Positions 43,101-50,791 of a DNA stretch of 64,000 nucleotides are shown here, piece by piece (the stretch's first letter is position 1; every line of letters starts with the position of its first letter). Source of the stretch: Lentzea californiensis. GTDB lineage: Bacteria; Actinomycetota; Actinomycetes; Mycobacteriales; Pseudonocardiaceae. The position numbers and the translations under genes were made by a program. The stretch is from contig NZ_JANBBE010000017.1 in NCBI RefSeq assembly GCF_024648825.1, positions 86,011 through 150,010 on the forward strand, in the 5' to 3' direction. The notes beneath the pieces were generated by a model. It was not told the origin of the DNA and made no database searches. It was given only the letters and a program-made list of their open reading frames with translations.

Positions 43101-44152
43101 CGAACCTCCTCCAGGGGGACCACGCGGCATTTCGGGATCGGGTGGGCGGAAGCGCCGAGCCACCGCAGCAACGCGGTGCCCGAACTGTGGCCGCAGGTGT
43201 CGATCCAGTTGCCCACTCCGGGATCCTCGGCGGCCACCACGACCGTCAGCCGGCCACCGGACAACGACGCCGTGTGCTTGTTGACGGTGATCCTGCGGTG
43301 GTGGTCCAGTGATTCCATCCACCAGTTGCCGAGCTGGAAGTTCCAGTACGGGCAGTCCGGCACGTCGGTCTCGATCACCCACGCCTCGCCGGGCTTCAGC
43401 GTCCAGTAGCCGTGCAGGTAGAAGATCTCCGGATCACCGCCCGCCCGCTGGAACATCTCCTGGCCGAAGTCGGGCAGTTCGTTGGGACGCGTCATGAACG
43501 TGCGGGTCCAGTGGGCGAACGTGGCCGCCGTGCCGTGCACGGACAAGGCCGCTCGCTGCAACGCTTTGGCGAGGAATTCAGGGGTCAGGGGAGCGGGCTC
43601 GGCGGGCCCACCCACCTGCTCGACGTGCCAGTGGCCCGGTGTTTCGGTCGTGCGGTCGAGATAGGTCTGGCGCACCACCAGGCCGGTGGAGTCGGGCGCG
43701 AGCGGCAGCCAGTTCCCGGGCTGGGGTTCGGCGCTGGCGATGATCTCCACGGTGCCGTCCGGCGCGAGCGCCAGGTCGGCGCCGGACAGCTCGCCGGTCG
43801 ACGCCATGGTGCCGTCCTTGGCGTACCGGTTGGCCTTCGAGCCGATGCTGAAGTACGCGATGGTGCCGCGGGTCCCGGTGATCCGGTACGTCCGGTCGCC
43901 GCGGATGTTCGCGGACAGGTAGACGTTGTCCGGGTTGTCCGCGCCGATCTTCACGAGGTCGAGCTCGTGGAAGCGCGGGAAGTCGGGATCGGCGTTGTCC
44001 AGGCAGGAGTACAGCATCTCGCGGGTGAGCCGGGAGAGGTACCGGTAGCCCTCCGCGCGGTCGAGCGGGGTGTCCGGTGCCTGGTCGGAGAGAACGACCT
44101 CGCCGGCTTTCTCCAACGCCCGGCAGAACTGCGACCACGCCTGGTCCGGCAC
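43097..44152 (-). CDS. DUF1214-family protein
   Basis: 351 residues from the GTG at 44152, with GGGAGG six bases upstream. The C-terminal DUF1214 domain is clear: FYLHGYWTLKPGEAWVIETD, CPYWNFQLGNWWMESLDHH, then GNWIDTCGHSSGTALLRW. No signal peptide. Function is unknown, though DUF1214 proteins often sit next to sulfotransferases and SDRs in mycolata. First gene of a four-gene coupled operon and the one whose promoter holds both candidate operators. Confidence 0.85.
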   Translation of the reverse strand: MPDQAWSQFCRALEKAGEVVLSDQAPDTPLDRAEGYRYLSRLTREMLYSCLDNADPDFPRFHELDLVKIGADNPDNVYLSANIRGDRTYRITGTRGTIAYFSIGSKANRYAKDGTMASTGELSGADLALAPDGTVEIIASAEPQPGNWLPLAPDSTGLVVRQTYLDRTTETPGHWHVEQVGGPAEPAPLTPEFLAKALQRAALSVHGTAATFAHWTRTFMTRPNELPDFGQEMFQRAGGDPEIFYLHGYWTLKPGEAWVIETDVPDCPYWNFQLGNWWMESLDHHRRITVNKHTASLSGGRLTVVVAAEDPGVGNWIDTCGHSSGTALLRWLGASAHPIPKCRVVPLEEVR

Positions 44153-44169
44153 TGGATGCCTCCCGAATT

Positions 44170-44183
44170 TAGAACGTGTTCTA
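44170..44183. promoter_or_regulatory. KstR-type box in the sulfotransferase-operon promoter
   Basis: TAGAACGTGTTCTA fits the published KstR consensus TnnAACnnGTTnnA at every fixed position and has 6-bp dyad arms around GT. KstR represses cholesterol/steroid catabolism genes in mycolata and relatives. It lies 18 bp upstream of the DUF1214 start. No kstR gene is in the window. Confidence 0.6.
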
Positions 44184-44200
44184 GCTGAACGTACACGATT

Positions 44201-44215
44201 TTGGACAACGTTCAA
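44201..44215. promoter_or_regulatory. Half-copy of the sulfation-module TetR operator
   Basis: TTGGACAACGTTCAA differs in one base from TTGAACAACGTTCAA, the element repeated in inverted form at 47593-47625 next to the TetR gene. It lies 49 bp upstream of the DUF1214 start and overlaps the cysNC stop codon. Confidence 0.6.
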
Positions 44216-46020
44216 CAGACGCCGAGCGCACGCAGCCGTGCCACCACGGCGTCCGCCGCGGCCTGCGCGCTCAACGTCGTCGTGTCGAGCCGCACCTCGG
44301 GTTCCACGGGTGGTTCGTAGGGCGAGTCGATGCCGGTGAAGTTCGCCAGCTCGCCCCTGCGCGCCTTGCGGTACAGGCCCTTCGGGTCGCGCTGTTCGGC
44401 CACGGCCAGCGGCGTGTCCACGAAGACCTCGCAGAACTCGTTCTCGCCGACCAGTTCCCGCGCCAGCGCCCGCTCCGCCCGGAACGGCGAGATGAACGAG
44501 ACCAGCACGATCAGCCCGGCGTCGACCATCAGCGCGGCCACCTCGGCGATGCGCCGGATGTTCTCGACGCGGTCGGCGTCGGTGAACCCGAGGTCGGAGT
44601 TGAGCCCGTGCCGCACGTTGTCGCCGTCGAGCAGGAACGTGTGCCTGCCCTCGGCGTGCAGCGCCTTCTCGGCCAGGTCGGCGATCGTGGACTTGCCCGC
44701 CCCGGACAACCCGGTCAGCCACACCACGCACGGCCGGTGCCCGTTGCGCGCGATCCGGGCCTGCTTGTCGACGGTGAGCGTCTGCCAGCGCACGTTGGAC
44801 GGGCTCAGCGCGAAGTCGATCATTCCGGCGCCGACCGTGGCGTTGGACAGCCGGTCGAGCACCACGAACGAGCCGAGATCGCGGTTGGTGCGGTAGCTCT
44901 CGAACGGCACGGGCGCGTCGAAGTGCACGTTGTCGACGCCGATCTCGTTGATCCCCAACGCCTTGGTCGCGGTGAAGCCGACCGTGCGCGCACCGATCTT
45001 CGCCAGGTACTGCCGGCCGGGCAGAAGGCCGTTCTCGTGCAGCCAGACCAGCCGCGCCTGGAACGAGTCGGCGAGGCTTGGGGGGTCGGAAGCGGCGCCC
45101 AGCACGTCGCCCCGGCTCGCGTCCACGTCGTCCGCCAGCACGACGGTGACCGACGAACCGGCCGGCGCCTCGTCCAGGTCGCCGTCCATGGTGACGATCC
45201 GGGCGACGCTGGTGGTCCGGTTGCCGAGACGGACCGTCTCGTCTCGTCGGAGTGTTCCGCCCAGCACGCGCCCGGACAGACCGCGGAACGTCGCGTCCGG
45301 CCTGTTCACCCACTGCACCAGGAAACGAGACGTCTCGTCTCGTCTCGCTTCGCTGAGACGAGACGAGACGTCTCGTCTCGTGGACGGCGTGACCGATTCC
45401 AGCCACTGCAGCAGCGTCGGGCCGTCGTACCAGGGCGTCAGCTCACTGCGCCCGACCACGTTGACGCCCTCGGTCGCCGCCATCGGCACGCAGGTGATCT
45501 CGGCGAACTCCAGGTCGGCGGCGAACTCCGCGAACGACGCGCTGACCTCGTCGAACAGCTCCCGCGAATAGCCTGCGAGATCGAGCTTGTTCACGGCCAG
45601 GGCCACGTGCCGGATGCCCAGCAGCGACACGATGCGCGCGTGCCGGCGCGTCTGGCTGAGCACGCCCTTGCGTGCGTCGAGCAGCAGAACCGCGGCGTCA
45701 GCGGTCGAAGCGCCGGTGACCATGTTGCGCGTGTACTGCTCGTGCCCCGGCGTGTCCGCGACGATGAACCGCCGTGCCTCGGTGGCGAAGAACCGGTAGG
45801 CGACATCGATCGTGATGCCCTGCTCGCGTTCGGCGGCCAATCCGTCCACCAGCAGCGCGAAGTCCAGCTCGCCGCCCCGCGTGCCTACCCGGCGGGAGTC
45901 CGCCTCCAGGGCCGCGAGGTGGTCGGCGTAGAGCAGTTTCGACTCGTACAGGAGCCGCCCGATCAGCGTGCTCTTGCCGTCGTCCACGCTGCCGCAGGTG
46001 ATGAACCGCAGAAGCTCCAT
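44212..46020 (-). CDS. cysNC: Bifunctional sulfate adenylyltransferase subunit 1/APS kinase (CysN-CysC)
   Basis: 602 residues. CysN part: GTPase with P-loop GSVDDGKSTLIGR, VADTPGHEQYTRNMV and VNKLD, then two beta-barrel domains (FLVQWVNRPDATFRGLSGRV). CysC part from about residue 425: P-loop LTGLSGAGKSTIADLAE, DGDNVRHGLNSDLGFTDADR and ISPFRAERALAREL. With CysD it makes APS using GTP hydrolysis, then phosphorylates it to PAPS. The linker between the G domain and the first barrel (around STRRDVSSRLSEARRDETSR) is unusual and is encoded by a perfect DNA palindrome. Start ATG at 46020 overlaps the cysD stop. Confidence 0.96.
   Translation of the reverse strand: MELLRFITCGSVDDGKSTLIGRLLYESKLLYADHLAALEADSRRVGTRGGELDFALLVDGLAAEREQGITIDVAYRFFATEARRFIVADTPGHEQYTRNMVTGASTADAAVLLLDARKGVLSQTRRHARIVSLLGIRHVALAVNKLDLAGYSRELFDEVSASFAEFAADLEFAEITCVPMAATEGVNVVGRSELTPWYDGPTLLQWLESVTPSTRRDVSSRLSEARRDETSRFLVQWVNRPDATFRGLSGRVLGGTLRRDETVRLGNRTTSVARIVTMDGDLDEAPAGSSVTVVLADDVDASRGDVLGAASDPPSLADSFQARLVWLHENGLLPGRQYLAKIGARTVGFTATKALGINEIGVDNVHFDAPVPFESYRTNRDLGSFVVLDRLSNATVGAGMIDFALSPSNVRWQTLTVDKQARIARNGHRPCVVWLTGLSGAGKSTIADLAEKALHAEGRHTFLLDGDNVRHGLNSDLGFTDADRVENIRRIAEVAALMVDAGLIVLVSFISPFRAERALARELVGENEFCEVFVDTPLAVAEQRDPKGLYRKARRGELANFTGIDSPYEPPVEPEVRLDTTTLSAQAAADAVVARLRALGVC
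45326..45375. repeat. 21-bp-arm perfect palindrome inside the cysN coding sequence
   Basis: Bases 45326-45346 and 45355-45375 are exact reverse complements around an 8-nt loop, built from GAGAC/GTCTC units. It encodes the Arg/Asp/Glu/Ser-rich linker at the end of the CysN GTPase domain without breaking the frame. Further CGTCTCGTCTCG units occur at 45236-45247 in the same gene. Confidence 0.85.
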
Positions 46021-46907
46021 CAGAAGTACCCCTCCCGCTTCTTGCGCTCCATCGACCCGCTCTGGTCGTGGTCGATCACCCGGCCCTGCCGCTCCGACGT
46101 CGTCGCGGCCCGCATTTCCTCGACGATCTCCGCGACCGTGCGCGCCTCGCTGCGCACCGCGCCCGTCAGCGGGTAGCAGCCGAGCGTCCGGAACCGGACC
46201 AGCTCCTGCCGCGGTGGCGAGTGCAGCGGCATCCGGTCGTCGTCGACCATGATCAGCGTGCCGTCGCGGTCGATGACCGGCCGCACGGCCGCGAAGTACA
46301 GGGGCACCACGGGAATCCGCTCGCGTTCGACGTAGCGCCACACGTCGAGCTCGGTCCAGTTCGACAGCGGGAACACCCTGATGCTCTCGCCGGGCGCGAC
46401 CCGCGTGTTGTAGAGCCGCCACAGTTCGGGGCGCTGGTTCTTCGGGTCCCACTGGTGCTGCGCGGTCCGGAACGAGAACACCCTCTCCTTGGCGCGCGAG
46501 GCCTCCTCGTCGCGTCGCGCGCCGCCGAACGCCACGTCGAACCGGTGCTCGTCCAGCGCCTGCCGCAGGCCTTGCGTCTTCCACAGGTCGGTGTGCCGCG
46601 CGGATCCGTGGTCGAACGGGTTGATGCCCGCCGCCACGCACTCCGGGTTGCGGTGCACGATCAGGTCCAGGCCGAGCTGGGCGACGACGGCGTCCCGGAA
46701 CGCGATCATCTCCCGGAACTTCCACGTGGTGTCGACGTGCAGCAACGGGAACGGCGGCTTCGACGGGTAGAAGGCCTTGCGCGCCAGGTGGAGCAGCACC
46801 GAGCTGTCCTTGCCGATCGAGTACAGCAGCACCGGTCGCTCGCTCTCCGCCACGGCCTCGCGGAAGATGTCGATGCTGTCGGCTTCGAGCTGGTCGAGGT
46901 GGTTCAC
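46020..46907 (-). CDS. cysD: Sulfate adenylyltransferase subunit 2 (CysD)
   Basis: 295 residues from the GTG at 46907. PP-loop LLYSIGKDSSVLLHLARKA near residue 30, followed by LLHVDTTWKFREM, DVAFGGARRDEEASRAKERV and the NWTELDVWRYV region. It forms APS from ATP and sulfate together with CysN. It overlaps cysQ by 4 bp (GTGA) and cysNC by 3 bp (ATGA type). Confidence 0.97.
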   Translation of the reverse strand: MNHLDQLEADSIDIFREAVAESERPVLLYSIGKDSSVLLHLARKAFYPSKPPFPLLHVDTTWKFREMIAFRDAVVAQLGLDLIVHRNPECVAAGINPFDHGSARHTDLWKTQGLRQALDEHRFDVAFGGARRDEEASRAKERVFSFRTAQHQWDPKNQRPELWRLYNTRVAPGESIRVFPLSNWTELDVWRYVERERIPVVPLYFAAVRPVIDRDGTLIMVDDDRMPLHSPPRQELVRFRTLGCYPLTGAVRSEARTVAEIVEEMRAATTSERQGRVIDHDQSGSMERKKREGYF

Positions 46908-47569
46908 ACGAGCACCCCCGCGAGTTCCGGACGGCAGATCAGCAGGTCGGGCAGCCACGGATCGGGCTGGTTGTAGACGAGCGGCCGTCCGTCGGCGCGG
47001 GAGGCGTGCAACCCGGCCGCGCGGGCCACGTAGACGGGTGCGGCGGAATCCCACTCGTACATGCCGCCCGCGTGCAGGTAGGCGTCCGCCTCGCCGCGCA
47101 CGACGGCCATCGTCTTCGCGCCCGCGCCGCACATGGGCACCAGCACGGCGTTGATCTTTTCGGCGATCCGGCGCGCGTGCGCGGGTGGCCGGCTGCGGCT
47201 GACCACGATCCTGATCCGGCGGCGTGAAGTCCGTGGCTCAGGCCGGAAAGCGGGCATCGCGACGGCTCCCGCGACGAGCTCGCCGCGTTCCCAGAGCGCC
47301 ACGTGCACGGCCCAGTCGGTGCGGCCGGGCTCGGCGTACTCGCGGCTGCCGTCCAGCGGGTCGATGATCCACACCCGGTCGGCGGCCAGCCTGCGAGGAT
47401 CGTCGGGTGCCTCCTCCGACAGCACCGAGTCCGCCGGGCGGTGCTCGCCGAGTTGTGCGGCCAGGAAGAGCTGCGCGACGTGGTCGCCGTCGCCCGGCCT
47501 CACGCTGACGAGCAACCGGCCCGTCTCCGTGGCCAATCGTCTTGCCAGCTCCGCATCGGTCTCCGCCAT
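46904..47569 (-). CDS. cysQ: 3'(2'),5'-bisphosphate nucleotidase (CysQ)
   Basis: 221 residues from the ATG at 47569. Inositol-monophosphatase-fold metal site: LSEEAPDD, WIIDPLDGSREYAE and, later, EWDSAAPVYVARAAGL. It hydrolyses PAP, the by-product of sulfotransferases, and PAPS. First gene of the cysQ-cysD-cysNC operon; its start is 24 bp from the 33-bp dyad shared with the TetR gene. Placing PAP removal together with PAPS synthesis and a sulfotransferase points to sulfation rather than to cysteine synthesis. Confidence 0.94.
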   Translation of the reverse strand: MAETDAELARRLATETGRLLVSVRPGDGDHVAQLFLAAQLGEHRPADSVLSEEAPDDPRRLAADRVWIIDPLDGSREYAEPGRTDWAVHVALWERGELVAGAVAMPAFRPEPRTSRRRIRIVVSRSRPPAHARRIAEKINAVLVPMCGAGAKTMAVVRGEADAYLHAGGMYEWDSAAPVYVARAAGLHASRADGRPLVYNQPDPWLPDLLICRPELAGVLV

Positions 47570-47592
47570 GCACCCGAGCGTAGGAGCAAACC

Positions 47593-47625
47593 GAACAACG
47601 TTCAATATGCTTTTGAACGTTGTTC
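47593..47625. promoter_or_regulatory. 33-bp dyad operator between cysQ and tetR
   Basis: GAACAACGTTCAA (47593-47605) and TTGAACGTTGTTC (47613-47625) are perfect inverted repeats around TATGCTT. Each arm is itself a near-palindrome (TTGAAC/GTTCAA). It lies 24 bp before cysQ and 18 bp before tetR, overlapping both likely promoters. A one-mismatch half-copy stands before the sulfotransferase operon. Confidence 0.8.
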
Positions 47626-47642
47626 AAAGTAGGCTGAACGCC

Positions 47643-48257
47643 GTGAGCACCGAGCAAACGGCCTGGGGGGACGCGGAGGGCAGGCGGCGCGACATCCTGT
47701 CGTCCGCCGAGCAGATCCTCGAAGAGCAGGGCTACGCGGGCCTGACCATGCGGGCGATCGCGGTCGGCGCGGGCGTCAGTTCCGGCACCGTGTACCAGTA
47801 CTTCTCCGGCAAGGAGGACGTCTTCGCGGCGTTGATGGAACGGCGTTTGGACGAGCTGCAACGCACCCTCGCCACCGTCGACCGCGGCCTCGGCATCGCG
47901 GGCGTGCTCAAGGAGGTCGAGCCGCAGATCACCGACCTGTGGCGGCGGTTCGGGCGGTCGGCCGCGCAGTGGGAGGCCAAGGTGCTCTCCGGCGGCCGCA
48001 GGGGCAAGGAGGTCGCCGGATCGGCCCAGGACTACCGCAAGACGCTCAAAGCGCTCGCGAAGGCGTTGAAGGAGACCGCCGAGGCGTGCGGGCAGGAACT
48101 GATCGACGACCCCGCGCTGCCGCACTGGGTCTGGGACTCGCTGATCGGCCTTGCGGACGACCTGCTGCTGCAGGGCGCCCGCATCAACCGGGTCAAGCCG
48201 GCTCAGCTCGTCGAGTTCGCCACCGGTGCGATCGAGCGGGGGATCATCGCCCGCTGA
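47643..48257 (+). CDS. TetR-family regulator of the sulfation module
   Basis: 204 residues from the GTG at 47643. DNA-binding domain: RRRDILSSAEQILEEQGYAG, TMRAIAVGAGVSSGTVYQYF and SGKEDVFAAL. The C-terminal domain is helical with a hydrophobic ligand pocket probable. Divergent from cysQ and next to a strong dyad; probable autoregulator and repressor of cysQDNC. Its 3' end overlaps the cupin-type dioxygenase gene by 14 bp on the opposite strand. Confidence 0.92.
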   Translation: MSTEQTAWGDAEGRRRDILSSAEQILEEQGYAGLTMRAIAVGAGVSSGTVYQYFSGKEDVFAALMERRLDELQRTLATVDRGLGIAGVLKEVEPQITDLWRRFGRSAAQWEAKVLSGGRRGKEVAGSAQDYRKTLKALAKALKETAEACGQELIDDPALPHWVWDSLIGLADDLLLQGARINRVKPAQLVEFATGAIERGIIAR

Positions 48258-48777
48258 CGGGCTGGTCGTAGCGCCGCCGGATGCTCGTGCCGAGGATGCT
48301 GACGTCGGCGCCGTAGACGTGGATCGAGATCGCCACGGAGCTGGAGTTGTTGCACACCTTGTGGATGTCGCCCGGCGGCACCAGGTAGGACGCCACGCCC
48401 TCCGGGGTCTTGTTGACGCGCAACGGGATCAGCCGATCGCCGCGCAGCCGGTAGGTGGTCTCTTCCTCCTCGCCGACGTACGTGCCGACGACGCACCACG
48501 AGACGTGGTCGTGGATGCAGGTCTCCTGACCCGGCAACCACACCAGCGCGACGACCGAGAAGCTGCCGTCCGGTTCGACGTGCAGGACGTGCTGGCGGTA
48601 GGCGTTCGGGTCGGGTTCCCGCTGCGTCGCGCTCAGCAGGAACGGGTCGGTGAGGTGGCCCTCCAGCGTTCGCGCCACCCGAGCGGCGACGGCCGCGTCG
48701 TCACCGCCGCCGGCGATCGCGGCCCGGAGCGAGCCCACCAGGAGCGTGGCCGTGGGGGAGAGCAGGCTGTGCGTCAT
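48244..48777 (-). CDS. Cysteine dioxygenase-family (cupin) protein
   Basis: 177 residues with AGGAGG eight bases upstream. Iron-binding motif CIHDHVSWCVVGTYVGEEEE gives two His ligands; the third is in PPGDIHKVCN. The fold and length match bacterial cysteine dioxygenases, which oxidise cysteine to cysteine sulfinate; a 3-mercaptopropionate dioxygenase is an alternative. It lies 30 bp downstream of the YeiH-type exporter gene on the same strand, so the two may handle sulfite/sulfate from thiol breakdown. Confidence 0.85.
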   Translation of the reverse strand: MTHSLLSPTATLLVGSLRAAIAGGGDDAAVAARVARTLEGHLTDPFLLSATQREPDPNAYRQHVLHVEPDGSFSVVALVWLPGQETCIHDHVSWCVVGTYVGEEEETTYRLRGDRLIPLRVNKTPEGVASYLVPPGDIHKVCNNSSSVAISIHVYGADVSILGTSIRRRYDQPVSGR

Positions 48778-48807
48778 GAGCGGGTCCTCCTCTGAGGAAA
48801 GCGGAGA

Positions 48808-49824
48808 TCAGCCGATCAACACCGTGCCGGTCAGCACGAGGACGACGATCACCGTGGTCGAGAGCAGGCCCAGCAGCAGCACCGCCGGGCCGGAACGGAT
48901 CAGGGAACGCAGGCGCACCGCCGTGCCGAGCGCGAACATGCCCGCCGCCAGCAGCACGTTGTCGACGAACGTCGCCACCGACAGCACGACGTCGGGCAGC
49001 AGGCCGGTCGCCCGCACCGCCGCCATGGCCAGGAAACCGAGCACGAACAACGGAACGATCGGCGGACGCTGCCCGGACGCCGGGTACTTGAGGCGCTCGG
49101 CGAAGCTCACGGCGGCGAGCATCGGCGCGAGCAGCACGACCCGCGTCAGCTTCACCGCGACGGCGATGGCCAGGGCGCCGGTGACGGGTCCGGCGGCGGC
49201 CACGACCTGCGCGACCTCGTGCACGCTGCCGCCCGCCCACACCCCGTACTGCGCGGGCGTGAGGCCCGTCAGCCCGAACAGCGCGGGCAGCGCGAACATC
49301 GCGACGGTGCCGAAGAGCGTGACCAGGCCGAGCGCCTTGGCCACGTCCTCCTCGTCCTGCCGGCGGACGCTGTTCATCGCGGCCACCGCGGAGGCGCCGC
49401 AGATCGAGAACCCGGTCGCGATGAGCAACGACAGGCCCTCACTGACCCCGAGCACGCGCCCGAGCCAGCGCGTCACGACGAACGTGACGACCACGGCGAC
49501 CACCGCGAGCAGCAGGATCTCGTGACCGAGCTTCAGCACGTCCTGGAAGACCAGCTTCAACCCGAGCAGCACGACGCCCAGGCGCAGCAGACGACGTGCG
49601 GCGAGCTTCATCCCCGGCGTGACCGACGGCGGCAGCGTCACGACGTTGGCCACGACGGCGCCGAGCAGCACGGCGACGGTGAGCGCGCTGACCGAGGGGT
49701 AGAGCCAGGACACGACCATCGCGACCGCGACACCGGCCGCGACCAGCGCGAGGCCGGGCAGCACCGAGTCGGCCGTGCGCGGGGTCGTCCTGGCGATGCC
49801 CATGCTGATAACGATGACCAGCAC
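48808..49824 (-). CDS. YeiH/UPF0324-family putative sulfate exporter
   Basis: 338 residues (331 if the ATG at 49803 is used). About ten membrane helices; family signatures RLGVVLLGLKLVFQDVL, TGFSICGASAVAAMNSV and YGVWAGGSVHEVAQVVAAAG are clear. The family is annotated as putative sulfate exporters and several members are LysR-regulated, as is likely here with the LysR gene just upstream. Probably removes sulfite/sulfate or a sulfonate. Confidence 0.9.
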   Translation of the reverse strand: MLVIVISMGIARTTPRTADSVLPGLALVAAGVAVAMVVSWLYPSVSALTVAVLLGAVVANVVTLPPSVTPGMKLAARRLLRLGVVLLGLKLVFQDVLKLGHEILLLAVVAVVVTFVVTRWLGRVLGVSEGLSLLIATGFSICGASAVAAMNSVRRQDEEDVAKALGLVTLFGTVAMFALPALFGLTGLTPAQYGVWAGGSVHEVAQVVAAAGPVTGALAIAVAVKLTRVVLLAPMLAAVSFAERLKYPASGQRPPIVPLFVLGFLAMAAVRATGLLPDVVLSVATFVDNVLLAAGMFALGTAVRLRSLIRSGPAVLLLGLLSTTVIVVLVLTGTVLIG

Positions 49825-49861
49825 GGGCTATGCGCAGTAGATGACCATTTCTTGGAGGCCT

Positions 49862-49876
49862 ATAAGACGCGCTTAT
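49862..49876. promoter_or_regulatory. Candidate LysR site upstream of yeiH
   Basis: ATAAG-N5-CTTAT dyad covering the LysR stop codon and lying 38-52 bp upstream of the YeiH start. A weaker second dyad CTATGCGCAGTAG is at 49829-49841. The spacing of two dyads resembles LysR recognition and activation half-sites. Confidence 0.5.
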
Positions 49877-50775
49877 GCCTTGGCCGACGCGGAGATCAAC
49901 GCGTCCACGGTCGCACGCATGATCGGCAGCCGGATGAGGTCCGGCCAGGTGTAGAGCGACGTGAGCCGTTGCGCCGCCGACTCCACCTCGACCGCGGTCA
50001 GACCGGGGTGCTGCAGGAACGACAGCAGCAGCCTGGGCACCAGCGCGACGCCCAGACCAGCGGTGACGAGACTCTGGATGGCCAGGTTGTCATCGGTCGA
50101 GCAGGTGATGTCCGGGACGAACCCGGCCGCCCCGCACGCCTGGTGCAGCGCGCGCTGGCACCGCACACAACCGGCGATCCAGCGTTCCTCCGCCGCCTCG
50201 GTCAGCGACACACGCCCACGGCCGGCGAGCCGGTGACCGGCGGGCACGAGCAACGCCAGCGGCTCCCGCAGCAACGGCACGCTCAGCATGCCGTTCACGG
50301 TGGCCTCGTCCTGCGGTTCGTCGAGGTAGCTGAAGCTCAGCACCAGGTCGACCTCACCGCGCCGCAGCAGCGCGAACGAGTCCGGCGGCTCCTCCTCGAC
50401 CAGCTCGAGCCGCAGCGCGGGCCGTTCCTCGGCCAGGATCGCCGCCGCCGCGGGCACGAGCGACACGTTGGCGCTCGGGAACGCGCAGATCCGGATCGTG
50501 CCGATGTCGTGCGTGGCTATCGCGCTGACCTGCTGGTGCGTCGTCGCCAGCCGGTCCAGCAGGTCCGACCCGCGTTCCGCCAGGATCCGGCCGGCCTCGG
50601 TGAGGTGCAGCCCTCGGCCCGTCCGCACGAACAGCGGCCCGCCGACCTGCCGCTCCAGCGCGCGCATCTGCTGGCTGACGGCCGGCTGGGAGCAGTGCAG
50701 CAGCCGCGCGGCGGCGCTGAACGAGCCGGTCCTCGCTACCGTCGCGAAGACCTCTAGCTGGCGAGTGTCGAACAC
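49873..50775 (-). CDS. LysR-family transcription regulator
   Basis: 300 residues from the GTG at 50775. Winged HTH at the N-terminus: FATVARTGSFSAAARLLHCS, QPAVSQQMRALERQ, then VRTGRGLHLTEAGRIL. The effector domain (from about 90) has the periplasmic-binding fold. It is transcribed in the same direction as yeiH with 48 bp between, where dyad sites lie; it most likely activates yeiH and the dioxygenase gene in response to a sulfur metabolite. Confidence 0.93.
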   Translation of the reverse strand: MFDTRQLEVFATVARTGSFSAAARLLHCSQPAVSQQMRALERQVGGPLFVRTGRGLHLTEAGRILAERGSDLLDRLATTHQQVSAIATHDIGTIRICAFPSANVSLVPAAAAILAEERPALRLELVEEEPPDSFALLRRGEVDLVLSFSYLDEPQDEATVNGMLSVPLLREPLALLVPAGHRLAGRGRVSLTEAAEERWIAGCVRCQRALHQACGAAGFVPDITCSTDDNLAIQSLVTAGLGVALVPRLLLSFLQHPGLTAVEVESAAQRLTSLYTWPDLIRLPIMRATVDALISASAKA

Positions 50776-50791
50776 CCTCGCACTGTAGGGC

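Noticed and set aside
44153..45406. 769-residue version of the DUF1214 protein
   Set aside because: The extension is a shadow of cysNC; the GTG at 44152 has a GGGAGG ribosome site and a normal promoter region upstream.
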